Source: Vespa crabro (taxonomy: Eukaryota; Arthropoda; Insecta; Hymenoptera; Vespidae). Taken from it: a stretch of 64,000 nucleotides of DNA. The notes beneath the pieces were generated by a model, which made no database searches, was not told where the DNA came from, and was given only the letters and a program-made list of their open reading frames with translations. The DNA lies in contig NC_060963.1 in NCBI RefSeq assembly GCF_910589235.1, positions 3,437,501 through 3,501,500 of the forward strand, in the 5' to 3' direction. The position numbers were made by a program, and so were the translations under genes. Of the stretch, positions 26,650 to 42,800 are shown one piece after another (position 1 is the first letter of the stretch; the number at the start of each line of letters is the position of its first letter).

Positions 26650-27371
26650 GAAAAAAGAAAAACAAAAAGGAAATTACAATATTATATAATTATTATTAAT
26701 TAGGAAAAGATGTCTTTGTGAATATAACATAGAAATATATTCATATATAACAGATTCATTGGTGAATCTTCCTTTCAATATGGCGAACGAATGCATAAAT
26801 GTATGGTTGAATGCGTGCGCGTGCGTACCAATTAAAAGAATACTCAGTTTGCCGTTTACTTTTAATTGTTCTTAACGAAGCTAAACATGGTACATGGTCC
26901 ACGTCATGTCGTATAATAATGTATAACGGGACTTTGTTAAATGAATAGGAAGGACCCTCCTACAAAATTTATTGTAGAATAATACGTAATAGTGAAACAT
27001 ATTATTCCGATTACGATTATAATATGCATACATAATTATAAGATACATACGTACAGATTTATATGTAAAATTTAAATTAAAAGTTTCATTTAGTCTAGAT
27101 TAATAATAAAATAGTAAAACGTTTTATTATATTATATCATATTAATATTATTCATATAGGATTCATTAATTTGTTAATATTAAAAATTAAACAAATATTA
27201 TTAAACGGAATGAAGAGTTACACGATTGTATATTTTAATGAATTACATAAGTCGAATGTGAATTACATAAGTGAAGCGCATATGCAACAGACAAGTATAA
27301 TCGTGACCGGTCAACAATGTGGTAACATTCTGATTTTTATTGTATGATAATAGTGATATAATAATAATAAC

Positions 27372-27411
<40 letters not shown>

Positions 27412-28399
27412 TAATATATTGTAGAGTAAAGAAAAATAAGGACAAGTCGATACTAACGGTAATAGTTATCTACAACGAGTTGCACGATCTCAATTAGTGA
27501 TCCGAAATCTCCCCCGGCATTTTCTCCCTCTCTTTCTCTCTCTCTCTTTCTTTCTCGCTCTCTATCATTCTCTGTCTGTCTCTATCTTTGTTTCTCTTGT
27601 AAGAAGGGAAGAAGCAGGAAGATGGATCAAAGAGCAGATCCGGAGCGGCTCTTCTCTCGACCACCCGTCGACCGGTTTCCATTTGCGTTCCATTGACTCC
27701 TTGAACTTACGAAGGACTCGCTCGTTCGTTCGTCAAATCATGGAAACTCCTCCGGTCGAATATTTTTTTCAACGAGTTAAATGCATTCATCATTCATTAG
27801 ATAAAATCGTGAATAAGTTAAGTATGTGGTGTCTCTTATTATTCGAGGTGGACAGGGGGGGGGAGAAGAGAAGGAGCGGGAGGATGGGGAAGCCAATAAA
27901 TAAAAAAAGAAGGTTTTTCTTACGTAAGAAAAATAAAAAAAGAAAAAAAAAAAGAGTGAGAGAAAGAAAAAAATGATCGACGAGGAAAGATCCGAGATAA
28001 TGATTTAATCGCGATAATCTATATTTTTTTACATTTATTTTTATACTTTTGTACATTATTTTATTGTTACTTTTTTTTTTCTCTTTTCTTTTTCCTTTTT
28101 TTCTTTTTCTCCTTTTTCTTTTTTTTCCTTCCTTTCGGTTTTGTTCCCCTCTTTTCTTTTTGTCATAATCAATCGAGTAATTTAATCTCATGAAAAAAAC
28201 CGGTCCTCTTAGTCGAACAGTCCTCCCTGTGACTTTGAAGATATCGAATAAAATAAATTTCGTTGGATTCAACGTAACGATCTCTTTGAATTATAATAAA
28301 GTGTCGGAATTGAATCAATACGATTCAGGATCTATTCCTTTTTAGATCATGATTTTGTAAATATATGTTCAATATCAATGAATATCTTTTCTAACTCAC

Positions 28400-28483
28400 C
28401 TTCAGCTCGGCATTTCGTCCAGCATCGTGCGAGTGTCGACGATGGAAAGCCGTCACGCTCGAAAGTATCGTCGAGACGATCAT
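28400..28483 (-). CDS. Candidate alternative first coding exon B
   Basis: An ATG at 28483 opens 28 codons that begin MIVSTILSSVTAFHRRH and end AGRNAELK, ending at a strong donor (AAG followed by GTGAGT). The phase is 0 and joins METEV in frame. The junction reads RNAELK-METEVRTLKEEL, so the acidic/hydrophobic heptad pattern of the coiled coil starts in this exon and continues across the splice. That continuity makes this more convincing than exon A. The first half is hydrophobic with Ser/Thr and could anchor or localise the isoform. Confidence 0.5.
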
Positions 28484-32761
<4,278 letters not shown>

Positions 32762-32848
32762 CTTGGAATTGGTTAAACCAATGGATTCGTAATCTGAATC
32801 CACATAGAAGATGGAATTTGTTTCCCGACGAAGCCACATGTCTCCCAT
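32762..32848 (-). CDS. Candidate alternative first coding exon C
   Basis: An ATG at 32848 follows an in-frame TAA by two codons, as expected of a true start exon, and opens 29 codons: MGDMWLRRETNSIFYVDSDY, then ESIGLTNSK. It ends at a donor (AAG followed by GTACAT) in phase 0. The peptide is ordinary protein in composition, in contrast to the low-complexity frames nearby. The nearest phase-0 acceptor I can identify downstream on this strand is the one before METEV at 11816. If they join, the intron is about 21 kb. It could instead belong to another, unseen gene. Confidence 0.45.
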
Positions 32849-33507
32849 ATGAAATTATTCCCATCGTTCGTGTTGCATCACTAAACTTGCGAATCATTGT
32901 CTATCTTGTAAACACATCATTTTTTATTTATTGTTCACAGTATTGATCGAAGGCTTGTTTGAAATGGCGAACAATGGTTTCGATCAAAATTCAATGAGAA
33001 GATTTATTATATCATGAAAAAAAATTTATATCAAAACGATTGTTCTATAACTTGATATTAGATAAGATCGATATAGATCGAGGATTAATCGTTTTAATTT
33101 TCATCGATCGTAATAAGAAATAATATCAAACTTTAGATCTTCGTGATTTGATCTTTTTTCTTTTCTTTTTATTTTTGTTTTTTCTTTCTTCTTTTCTTTT
33201 TTTTCTTCGTTTTTTTTTTTTTTTTTTTTTTTCTTTTTAAACGCATTCGTAAAAGAAACCGTGTGTGTATATCGAAAGTTTTTAAATTGTCCTTTATCTT
33301 TTTTTTTACGTATTCGATGATTTTTGTTACAAAAGATAGAACAAATCCCGAGGAAATAACTATTCGTTAGTTCTTTCCGTCTCCGTAGTCCTACGAAAAC
33401 TGGAAAGCGAAACGTTGCTCCCACAACTTCTCCCATTTGTGCACGCAACGTATCCTCCCTACTCTGCCAACGAGTATACCCTCTCGCTCTCCCTCACTTC
33501 TTCCTCA

Positions 33508-33560
<53 letters not shown>

Positions 33561-33715
33561 ATTCTTTTCTTTTTGCATAGTCACCCTCTCTAAATAATCG
33601 ATCAGTAATTTGTCTAATTCGTTATTCATCGAAAATTTTCTAGAGATTCGAGTTAATACTTATCTTTATCTGCCAATAAAAATGATTGAAATAATTCTTT
33701 TTTGCCTTATATATA

Positions 33716-33759
<44 letters not shown>

Positions 33760-34166
33760 GTAGTAGTAGTAGTAGTAGTAGTAATATTAGTATTGTTATT
33801 ATTAATTAATTATAAAATATTAAGAACTCAATATATCCTAACAAATATTAATTTCATAAATACTATTACGTGAGCGCAATAAATGTTCATCAAGGAACTA
33901 ATCTTGTTCGTACGAAAAAATTTCCAAGCGCGAATAAACTCGAACAAATGAAAAAACACGTTATTTGACACGTTATTTTTATACATCTGAATGTAATAAC
34001 ATAATGTAGTTGAGACGACGAGAGTTACAAAATTGTTAGTGTATCGATGTATGTCGGATAACGTATAAAAAAGAAAGAAAAAAGAAAAAAAAAAATCCAA
34101 ATTCCAGTTAAAATAAATTAAAATTGAATTAATCATCGACGTATTTAAAAGTATTTAATTGAAAAA
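32849..34166. other. Intergenic region, CT and ATT repeats
   Basis: I see no gene. The stretch contains K-rich/T-rich runs (33155-33235), a CT run (33510-33556) and an ATT run passing into a TAG run (33718-33783). It separates the minus-strand exon C from the plus-strand CIMIP2B-like gene. Confidence 0.5.
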
Positions 34167-36242
34167 ATGACCGTCGGCGTAGAATTGCTTAATACATCAG
34201 AACCATATTTAATACCAGGGTGAGTTGTTAACCCTAAAAAAAAAATATATATATATATATATATATGTATATGTAATATATATACATTCAAAAAAAAGAA
34301 AAAAAAAATAAGAAAAGGCTTAAAAAGTCTCGAGAAAAATGAATTGATTTTTAATATTGTTTTGGTAACAATTAATTAATATCTATCATAGATACACCGG
34401 TTTTTCTCCTCAATATCGTTATCGTTGCGGAGAAACTTACGGAAGTCTTACTCATAAACTTCTTCTCGATCCTAATGTGAATCATTCGGAAACGCTTGTC
34501 CTATCAAATCGTGCTACTGACGATTATCAAGTAATGTTATTTTGGTATTTCTATCAAACGTAATCTTCTATTTCTATCAAATGTCATCCTCTACATTGAT
34601 ATCCTAGAATTACTATCATTATTATTATTATTGATTCATTTTAAATTATCTATATACTAATACTATTATAATATATTATATAATATATTAATAGAATAAT
34701 AATAATAGCAATGGTAATGTTAATAATATTATATTTATATTATATTATATTATATTGTAATTAATTAATACTAATATATAATTTTTGAACTTATTAATAT
34801 TATTTTTAATACTAGCAGTAAAGCTAATTAATAATATTATATTAATATTATTAGGTGGACCGGAAAGTAATGTCGCTTTCTTAAATTAAATTCAAACGAA
34901 TAAATTTTTAACAAGTTTTTATTTTTAATCACAATCAAATATCGACATGCGCAGAAACGACATTACTTTCCGGTCCCCCTAATATATTATTTTATTATTA
35001 TAATAATAATATTATCAATATAAAAATCGAATACACGTAGGTGAGCAGACCTCCCAAAAATGACATAGATATTGTAAATGCACGATACAAAAGGGTAGAT
35101 CCTATTTATACTCATCCAACTATTCCAGGCTATGAAGGTACGTAAGGATATCGATAATCGAAAAATAACAATTAATTATTTAAATCATAACAATAGGTTT
35201 CATACCAAATTTAAACGCAAATTGCGGACAAAGATACACCGTACTTGCGACCGAGGGTTTAGCAGAATTTGAGAGACAACAGATAAAAAATAAAGAGGCC
35301 CTTAATAAACTTGAAACAATAATTTCTTTGCAAAGTGGGCAAGGTGAACCGCGAAATACGAAGGATCGTTTGGTATCGTAGACATTTTATATCCGATTCT
35401 ATTTTCGATATTTAAACGAATGTAAATTTCTTTGGAATTTTATATTTAGAAAAATTTATTATTTAGCTAATCGAAAGTCAATTCAAATTGCCTATGATCA
35501 CCGTTCGTCCCGATTGCGTTGGAGTTATGAGAAATTTGCCAATCGATGAACAATACGAAGTTCCAAGGGATCATGCTCCCTCCCCTTATTTTATGGATAA
35601 TGCGAATCCAAAGAAATACTTTATCAGCAGCAAGTATCGCGTTATATCCAAAAAAAAAAAAAAGAAAGAAAGAAAGGAAAAAAAAAAGAAAAAAAATTGA
35701 AATTTTTTTCCGATTTCAATTTGAATGAATTGGCGTAATTCGACTGTTTCGATCTTCGATTTTTATCGCTTCTATTTATTTACAATAATTAATTTAGACA
35801 ACTCTATCGTAAAATCAAATTTATAATTATCATTTATACTTGTATACTTACATTGCAATATGACTCTTACGGAGAGTGAAAGTCGAACGCGCTATTCTTA
35901 TATCAGACAAGCCGTAAGACGTGGGTAGAAAATAATTGCAATTACATTTTCATGACAACTCGATTGATATTAATTTTTCGTCAATGAAGGATATGCTGGA
36001 CATATTCCATATGGATATGCACAATTTGGGGCTACAAATGTACCCGCTACTAATAGCGCACTTTGTGATTTTACATCAAATTATCGACATCGACAAAGCA
36101 CCGAATGGGCACCTGTAACAATTTCAAAACCTGATCCGCCTCTTCTTATTCAATCGACTGAAATTTATCATAAACATGTTGGTTTATTACCTAATTATTA
36201 TGGTCACGTTCCAGGACAAATATTTAGGTAATTTTTAATTCT

Positions 36243-36304
<62 letters not shown>

Positions 36305-36421
36305 ATTTGACTATAATTTTTTTTGGATATAAACATATATATGTTTTTTAGGTTCGGTAAAACATTCGGTGCTGATACTAAAGACGCAAAGAGATGGCTT
36401 CGTGGTGACTTTTCTATATAA
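34167..36421 (+). CDS. Ciliary microtubule inner protein 2 (FAM166B-like)
   Basis: Seven exons: 34167-34219, 34392-34530, 35041-35137, 35197-35372, 35467-35629, 35990-36227 and 36352-36421, giving 311 aa. Family marks are the repeated tyrosine/proline modules IPGYTGFSPQYRYRCGETYG (N-terminus), PTIPGYEGFIPNLNANCGQR (middle), SPYFMDNANPKKYF followed by YAGHIPYGYAQFG, and GLLPNYYGHVPGQIFRFGKT (C-terminus). In order and wording they match human FAM166B (CIMIP2B). Proteins of this family line the inside of doublet microtubules in motile cilia and sperm flagella; in insects this would mean sperm tails and perhaps chordotonal cilia. The intron after 35629 needs a GC donor (GCAAGT) to keep frame. A mariner-type MITE lies in intron 2. 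A polyadenylation signal AATAAA is at 36444-36449. Confidence 0.9.
34854..34979. mobile_element. Mariner-type MITE with terminal inverted repeats
   Basis: A 126-bp element inside an intron of the CIMIP2B-like gene. The left end begins GGTGGACCGGAAAGTAATG and the right end is its inverse (complement starting GGGGGACCGGAAAGTAATG); the inverted repeats are about 22 bp with one mismatch. TA dinucleotides flank both sides (34852-34853 and 34980-34981), the target-site duplication of Tc1/mariner transposons. There is no transposase frame, so it is a non-autonomous, internally deleted copy. Confidence 0.88.
36248..36300. repeat. (CT)n run in last intron of the CIMIP2B-like gene
   Basis: About 26 CT units starting 20 bp after the donor at 36228. 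Confidence 0.95.
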
Positions 36422-36443
36422 ATTTCCAATAATACAGCTAATC

Positions 36444-36449
36444 AATAAA
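36444..36449 (+). terminator. Polyadenylation signal of the CIMIP2B-like gene
   Basis: AATAAA 23 nt after the stop codon, the nearest signal on this strand. Close spacing suggests a very short 3' UTR. Confidence 0.5.
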
Positions 36450-36485
36450 TGATTTCTGAGGGTAATAAACAACGCCTACAGTTAA

Positions 36486-36520
<35 letters not shown>

Positions 36521-36595
36521 ACACATATATATGTACATATATAATTAAATATATCTTATATATTAAATATATTATCGAATATTTTATAAATATCG

Positions 36596-36601
36596 TTTAT
36601 T
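36596..36601 (-). terminator. Polyadenylation signal of the aminotransferase gene
   Basis: TTTATT on the plus strand, AATAAA on the minus strand, about 48 nt after the aminotransferase stop codon. Together with the signal at 36444 it leaves only about 150 bp between two convergent 3' ends. Confidence 0.5.
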
Positions 36602-36648
36602 TCGTAGCATAAAAAATCAGATATAAAAGGAAACATTTTTCATAGCCG

Positions 36649-38484
36649 TTATGAATTCCATTTCATCAAAATTTTGGCTGCATTTTGCAAGTTTTCATCT
36701 TTCTGTAAAAAAATTTGACACAGACATTACATTTTCATATAATACATTATTATTTATGTAATGGCAATTAATTAGATACCTTTATGAAACAGTATCGTAC
36801 AAAGTTCTCTGCTAAATGTTTGTGCTCTTCTGAATAAAAAGCGGATACAGGAATACCTTGAACTCCAACATTTTTAGTCATCCATTTTGTAAATCTATAA
36901 TCTTTATTAGCATCTGTTTCTTCTTCTAATTTAGTCTTTTTCTCTAAAGCTGTCCAGTCAGCTATCATAAAATAACCACCTTCGGGAATGATAGGTGACA
37001 TGCCCACATCGCTAAGAAATTTTGCCATATAGTCTCGTTTTGGTAATAATTCTTTAGGTAAACTAAAGAAATAACAATCGGGTTGATCAAATTTCTCCAT
37101 CTCTTCTTCAAATCCAAGTGCTACAGCTTCCTATTTGTTAAAAAATTTTTGATACATTTAATAATTATGTTCATCATTATAAATAAAAATTATAGTTAAT
37201 TAATGTAATTACTTGAATTGGTGTTGAGCAAGTATAAACAACATTTTGATGTACAACTTGTAAATTGTATATTAAATTCGCTGGTCCATATGCCCAACCT
37301 ATTTTCCAACCGGTAACGCTAAATGATTTACCTGCAGATCCAATAGTAATTGTGCGTTCAAACATGCCAGGTAATGTTGCTAAAAAATATAATAAAAAAT
37401 TTATTAAAATTTATTCGCTATAGTAATTTTATTATATTTGTCAAATTCTATTCACCTATTCTAATATGTTGAGCTGATTCATAAATAATCCATTCGTATA
37501 CTTCATCTGAGACAACAAGGCAATTCCACTTTTTGGCAAGATCTGCTATAAATTGTAATTCATCCAATGTATATACTTTTCCAATAGGATTATTTGGTGT
37601 ATTGATTACAATTCCTTTTGTTTTTTCATTGAAAAGTTTCTCCAATTCTTTCTTATCAAATGTCCAATCGGCAGAAGTAAGTGGCCCACTAGTATTTTTC
37701 TATACAGTACAAATTAAAAAAGAAATAACATTCCTTAATATAATCAATACAAAAAAGTAATGACAGTTTCTTTATATAATTCTAAAATTCTATCATACTT
37801 TTTATTTTGCTATGATTTCACTTACCGGTTTTAATGGTATGAATCTAGGAATACCACCTATGACACGAATAATTGGAACATAACAATCATAAAATGGTTC
37901 AATTATAATCCATTCGTCTCCTGGACTTGTATGACCTTGTAATGTAGCATATAATGCTTCATAAGCTCCAACAGTAACAATGACTTCATTATTTGGATCC
38001 AAATTACGATTTAAGAGTTTAGAATATAACTTTGCAATTGCATTCACTAATCTTGGATGTCCCTTTAAAATTTCAATTGGTACTTAAGTATAAGAGTTAT
38101 TTGGTAATTATAAAATACTTACAAAACCTCTTGTGTATTGCTGAAGAAGAGGATTTTCATTATTTGCAGTAGCAGCTAAAGCTTTAGTAATACTTTCAGG
38201 AGCATGAAAATCTGGAAAACCTTGACCTAAGTTTAATGGTTTATATTTTAGGGCAAGTTGAATATATTCTACCCTAAAAATAAAAATTATAATAATAATA
38301 TTTTAAATATTATAATATCTGATATAATATTTTCTATTTACCATACAGATTTATTATTCTCCTTGAAACGATTTGGTAATTCAAATTTAGACATCACAGC
38401 AGAATAGCTTTGAATATTTTTGAGCGTATTAGAGTAAATTGACGTTTTAATTATTATTCCACGTATAGTTGTTCTAGCTAACAT
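36649..38484 (-). CDS. Kynurenine aminotransferase (KYAT family, mitochondrial-type)
   Basis: Seven coding exons on the minus strand: 38484-38342, about 38273-38121, 38062-37826, 37699-37456, 37379-37213, 37130-36780 and 36702-36649, for about 448 aa. It is a fold-type I PLP enzyme. Seen motifs: LNLGQGFPDFHAPESI, QYTRGFGHPRLV, the NTPNNPIGKVYTLDEL region, VVSDEVYEWIIY (aspartate that contacts the pyridine nitrogen), and the Schiff-base lysine in GSAGKSFSVTGWKIGW. In the family this transaminates kynurenine to kynurenic acid and accepts other amino acids; KYAT1 and KYAT3 forms also have cysteine-conjugate lyase activity. The first 25-30 residues (MLARTTIRGIIIKTSIYS...) are basic, hydroxylated and free of acids, like a mitochondrial presequence. 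A second ATG (MSKFELPNRF) would give a cytosolic form. The ATG follows an acceptor directly, so the 5' UTR has an intron with donor at 38875. Which KYAT paralogue it is cannot be settled here. Confidence 0.92.
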
Positions 38485-38533
38485 CTGCAAAAATTTTTAT
38501 ATTTCGAATAAAGTACTATGGCATAAAAAAGAA

Positions 38534-38565
<32 letters not shown>

Positions 38566-38874
38566 ATATATAAATATATTTAGAAATAAAACATATCTTA
38601 TCTCCATTTCCTAGTTTTTATATTAATATTACCGTTGTAACATTAAAATTCAATATATAATTAAACGTAAATAATATTATTTATAACTAATATATAATTA
38701 TTTACAAAGAATATATATATACACATATGTATATATATATAATTTACTGAGATATCAAAACTACACTTAAACCAGAATAATTCAATTATCTGACTATTAA
38801 TAAATGAATGTAAAATACATTAATATAACTTTTAAAACGATAATCGAAAAGATGAAAAAGTTGATAAAACTTAC

Positions 38875-39649
38875 ATAATTCCATATACGACACCAGTCGT
38901 ATTATAATACTGGCGGGAAAATTAAGAAATAATGTAACTAATAATTTCACTAATGTAACATATGTATCCTACAATTGACGTGGAATGCGTATCTAAGAAA
39001 TTCTAAACAATAAATTAAAAACTATGGATAATATTTTTAAATCTACTACGAGACGATAATTCCTAGACTAAATCAATATTATTATTTATTATTAATAGAA
39101 CGATGAAAATATTTCTATTAATGTAGTTATGCTAATGAAATAGATACTTGTACGTAATACGCGATTATTTGATGAATTTATTTATTTCTGTAAAAATTTG
39201 TTAAAAATAAAATCTTGAAAAAAAATTCTCTAATACCACGTGATATCTTTTCTCTGATACGATTGGTAGAGAAATTAAAGAAAAATAATGTCATTGAACA
39301 GAAAATACGCTATAATTCTGTTATATTTTGAAAAATTGTATTTTAATTGTCATTTAAAAAATAAAAAATATTTTTCATGATACTTATGTGCTTTTCATAT
39401 TAATTAAATACAATTAATACCGATTATATATTTGTTTTCTTATTATAATAAAATTTTATATATGCACTATGATCGATAAGACGATTTTATCGAATAATAT
39501 CGAATTGAAGCAACGATATACATTCGATAGTAGACAAAGTCGATATTAGGAAATAAGGTTTATTGTTACTTAACCTCACTTTATTAGAATTATGCTAAGG
39601 TTATAGACAACACAAGTATTTATATTTCGTAGTGTGTATTAATTTCATA
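38875..39649. promoter_or_regulatory. Shared divergent promoter region, aminotransferase and Emg1
   Basis: The aminotransferase 5' UTR exon ends at a donor at 38875 (minus) and Emg1 starts at 39650 (plus), so at most about 0.7 kb holds both promoters. It is AT-rich with no coding frame and no obvious TATA box. The ATG in the minus-strand UTR exon (MELYVS then stop across the splice) is a short upstream frame. Confidence 0.5.
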
Positions 39650-40737
39650 ATGGGCCAGAAAAGAAAAAATCGCAACGAAAAGGATGATTTTGAATATGAT
39701 CCCGCTCCTAAACATCTTCAAGTTGCACACATTAAAAATCAAGAAAAGCGTCTTATCATTATTTTAGAAAATGCACAATTAGAATCAGTAAAGGTGAGAT
39801 CATTTCAATATAAATCTTATTTATATTTTAATATTTTTCATTAATATTATTAATTATAATTACAACATATTTGTGAAATATTCGATCATTTTTAATTTAT
39901 AATTTAATAAGATAAAAGAGTAATAAGTATATACATATTTTGTGATGTTTTTATCAAAATGTTGTTTTTCTTTGGATACAGATTGGTAACAGTTTTGAAT
40001 TATTGAATTGTGATGATCATTCAAATATATTAAGAAAAAATAATCGAGAACCTGGTTCATGCAGACCGGACATAACGCATCAATGCTTGTTAATGCTAAT
40101 GGATAGTCCTTTAAATAGGGCTGGCCTTTTACAAGTTTATATACATACGGAAAAAAATGTATTAATCGAAGTCAATCCACAAACAAGGATACCGAGAACA
40201 TTCAAACGATTTGCTGGTCTTATGGGTATAAAATAAATCTATCTTTCTTAAAAAATTCCTGTGTTTATAAAGGAATATGTATTGTAAAATATATATATAT
40301 ATGTATATATCGTTTTTGTTACAGTACAATTATTACATAAATTCAATGTAAGAGCATCAGACGGGCCGATGAAGTTATTAAAAGTCATTAAGAATCCATG
40401 CACGGATCATCTTCCAGTCGGCTGTAAAAAATTGTTAATGTCTTTCAGTTCAAATACAATAAAAAATCCAAGAGAATTAGTACCAACCGAAGAACCAATC
40501 GTTATAGTGGTAGGAGCAATGGCACATGGACAAGTAAATATTATATTATTCTTAAAGACATCCTTTTTTAATTGTATTATTTACTTATTATTATAATGAA
40601 AAATTTCTTTATTAATTTATTAGGTAAAAACAGATTATACGGAAGATACTATATCTATCAGTAACTACCCTCTTTCAGGCGCTGTAACTTGCAGTAAATT
40701 GTGTACTGCTTTTGAAGAAGTTTGGGGTATAATTTAA
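39650..40737 (+). CDS. Emg1: rRNA small subunit pseudouridine methyltransferase Nep1/Emg1
   Basis: Four exons: 39650-39793, 39982-40225, 40325-40533 and 40624-40737, giving 236 aa, close to the family length. Conserved segments: CRPDITHQCLLMLMDSPLNR, VLIEVNPQTRIPRTFKRF, QLLHKFNVRASDGPMKLLKV, VVGAMAHGQV, and the C-terminal SISNYPLSGAVTCSKLCTAF. These match the SPOUT (alpha/beta-knot) SAM-dependent enzyme that N1-methylates the hypermodified pseudouridine of 18S rRNA and is needed for 40S assembly in the nucleolus. The aspartate of RPDITH (about residue 78) corresponds to the residue mutated in human Bowen-Conradi syndrome. I chose the ATG giving MGQKRKNRNE; a basic N-terminus is usual. Divergent from the aminotransferase gene. 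Confidence 0.95.
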
Positions 40738-42800
40738 GAAATAATTTTGTATATATAATCTAAATATATGATATATAATAGAATTACCCATATAATTTTG
40801 ATAAATATGTGTACATTATTTTGATATAAGAATATTTTATATATTTCTATCGAGCAAAAAAACGTTTTAATTGTTTCGAAGAAATTTTGAAGAAATTAAT
40901 TGCATAAAAAAGTGATTTTTGTTAAAATATTAAATGAATCAGAAAATAATGAATACAATAATAGTTTTGATACGATTGAAAAGAGCTGTGGAGGGAATCG
41001 TAGTGACGATGACTCATCAATATTTTACTATTGGTTTGATTGGTCCGAAAAAGAGGAAGCTTCTGACGAAAACCAATCACTCGTCGGAACATGAAAATGC
41101 AATGGCGGACCGGAAAGACAAGGAGGCAATGCGTCGATAATACTACGTTAACGATAAAGATACTTTGACTCTCGTATTACTTCTGACGTCATCCAAACGG
41201 AAAATGGTTGTCGTCGTAAAGTATGCGAATGACACATTTATAACGGAACGGTTTGGTAAATGATTTTCGGGATATACGATTATTTCCAAGATTATAGTTT
41301 AACATATCCGCGATTCTTATGATAATCTTATTGGTGTAAGACATGAATGTGTCTAGTTGAAAAGTGATTTTCTGTCCTTCATGGAGACGCCATCTTTAGC
41401 ATTAGTGTTATAAGTCATTCGTGTAAAAGCTGGATGGCTGTATTAATTATTACCAATGTAAATTGATTGAAGAAAAGATTATTTATCATTTTAAATCGTG
41501 ATTATTTTGTCGAAAAATGTATTTAATAGAAATAAGAAAAGAAACGATCGGATCGTGCAGTTGACTTCCGTAGTACCGTGTCATGCGTCTACGATATCTG
41601 ATCGACGTGTAGCGAATACGTAGTAGATTTCGGTGCGTGTCGTCACGCTGGTGATGTTAATATCGTTTTCGAGTACGAATTTTTCTGAAAACGATAACAT
41701 CGATAAACAGTTTTGCGTTTCGTGTGACAGGGTGATCGAGGAAGCAAAGGTCGATCCATCGTTAATTAGTACAGCCGCCATCTTGATATATAGGTAACGG
41801 AACTATCGGAATGACGATACGACGCAGCACGTCATAATGGAATACTACTTCGAGAGAACGCGCGTAAAGTTTACCACGTGCATCCTATGCTATCCATACA
41901 TTAAATCTTAGTGCCGTTCACGCTGTCACGCTGTAACGGGTTCATTGATACCGTTCGTCTTTCATGCTTTTGCCAAAGCCGTTATAGATTTTGTGCTCGA
42001 CTACCAAAATGCATTGCGTTTAATCGGAGAATCGTGGAAACGGACCGACGTTCGCGCGCGCCGATTAATAAGGCGCGGTAATATTATTCGAATGAGAGAA
42101 CAAATTAATAGAAACGTTTGATTTAATTAAATATTTCGTTAAATGAGATAAGATTTTCTTCTAATGATCGAAACGCGAATTCCTTTCTCTTTGGAACGTA
42201 CGAAAAGGCATTATGGGTGAACATGGAACGACGGAAATTGACCGTTGATTTTTGGATTGGTTAATAAAGCGCCTTTTTATTCTATAGAGCGAATGTGTAT
42301 GATTATTATATGCGTGTTATATGTCGTACACCACCGCCCGTCATATTTTAATATTATAAATAGGTACCAAAGAAAACTTGTGCTGGTTTCTTCCCGAACT
42401 CTCTCTTTCTCTCTCTCTATCTCTCTCTCACACTTTCTCTCTCTCTTTCTCTTTCTCTCTCTCTCTCTCTTTCTCTCACTTTCTCTCTTATTCATTCTAC
42501 CTGAGTCTCCTTCCGCCTCTCAATTTCTAAGCCTTATTGTTCATGTTTTTCAATAACAAATTGACGCATTATTTTTTAATAACAAGCTGACACATTGTTT
42601 TAGTTATAATTTGTTTTGATGAAATAAAACGGAAGGGATATTATTTTTTTACCACGTGGATCTGTAAAGAGATGTGACCTTTGACGAACGTTCAATGAAA
42701 AACTTCCCATAAACCTTTTTCTTTACTTTCCTTCTTATTTCTTCTTAGTAAAAATTTGTAGATATCATATTTTTTCATGTTAAAAGAAATATTATCGTTT
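40738..42800. other. Intergenic region with promoter-like motifs
   Basis: No gene is supported. Notable sites: a perfect CRE (TGACGTCA, 41184-41191) and YY1-like ATGGCGG motifs in both orientations (near 41103-41109 on plus; 41775-41781 on minus). The minus-strand ATG at 41781 opens a 66-codon frame (MAAVLINDGS...) with no recognised family. A CT run is at 42401-42487. The stretch could contain distal fs(1)h start sites. Confidence 0.4.

Larger units (their letters stand above)
16979..28399 (-). other. Long intron / alternative-promoter region
   Basis: No coding exon is supported in these 11.4 kb. The stretch is dominated by microsatellites: CT/GA runs (17966-18016, 18929-18955, 23694-23722), AT runs (18258-18298, 21298-21337, 25659-25711), TATG runs (19337-19405, 25712-25738), a poly-A run (19873-19906), a GAC run (22636-22690), a TTG run (25093-25143) and an AAT run (27371-27411). 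Between them lie CpG-rich, non-repetitive blocks at about 22540-22830, 23450-23640, 24690-24940 and 26090-26360 that look like regulatory DNA or unannotated 5' exons. Confidence 0.45.

Noticed and set aside
27497..27976. 159-aa plus-strand frame ending in Lys/Arg-rich sequence
   Set aside because: It begins in a CT run and ends in an A-rich run; the middle has no recognised homology or splice support.
40900..41140. Two overlapping plus-strand frames after Emg1
   Set aside because: They lie after the Emg1 stop, overlap each other in different frames and match nothing recognised.
41581..41781. 66-aa minus-strand frame starting at a YY1-like ATGGCGGC
   Set aside because: The ATG sits in a promoter motif, the peptide is not recognised, and no splice sites or further exons support it.
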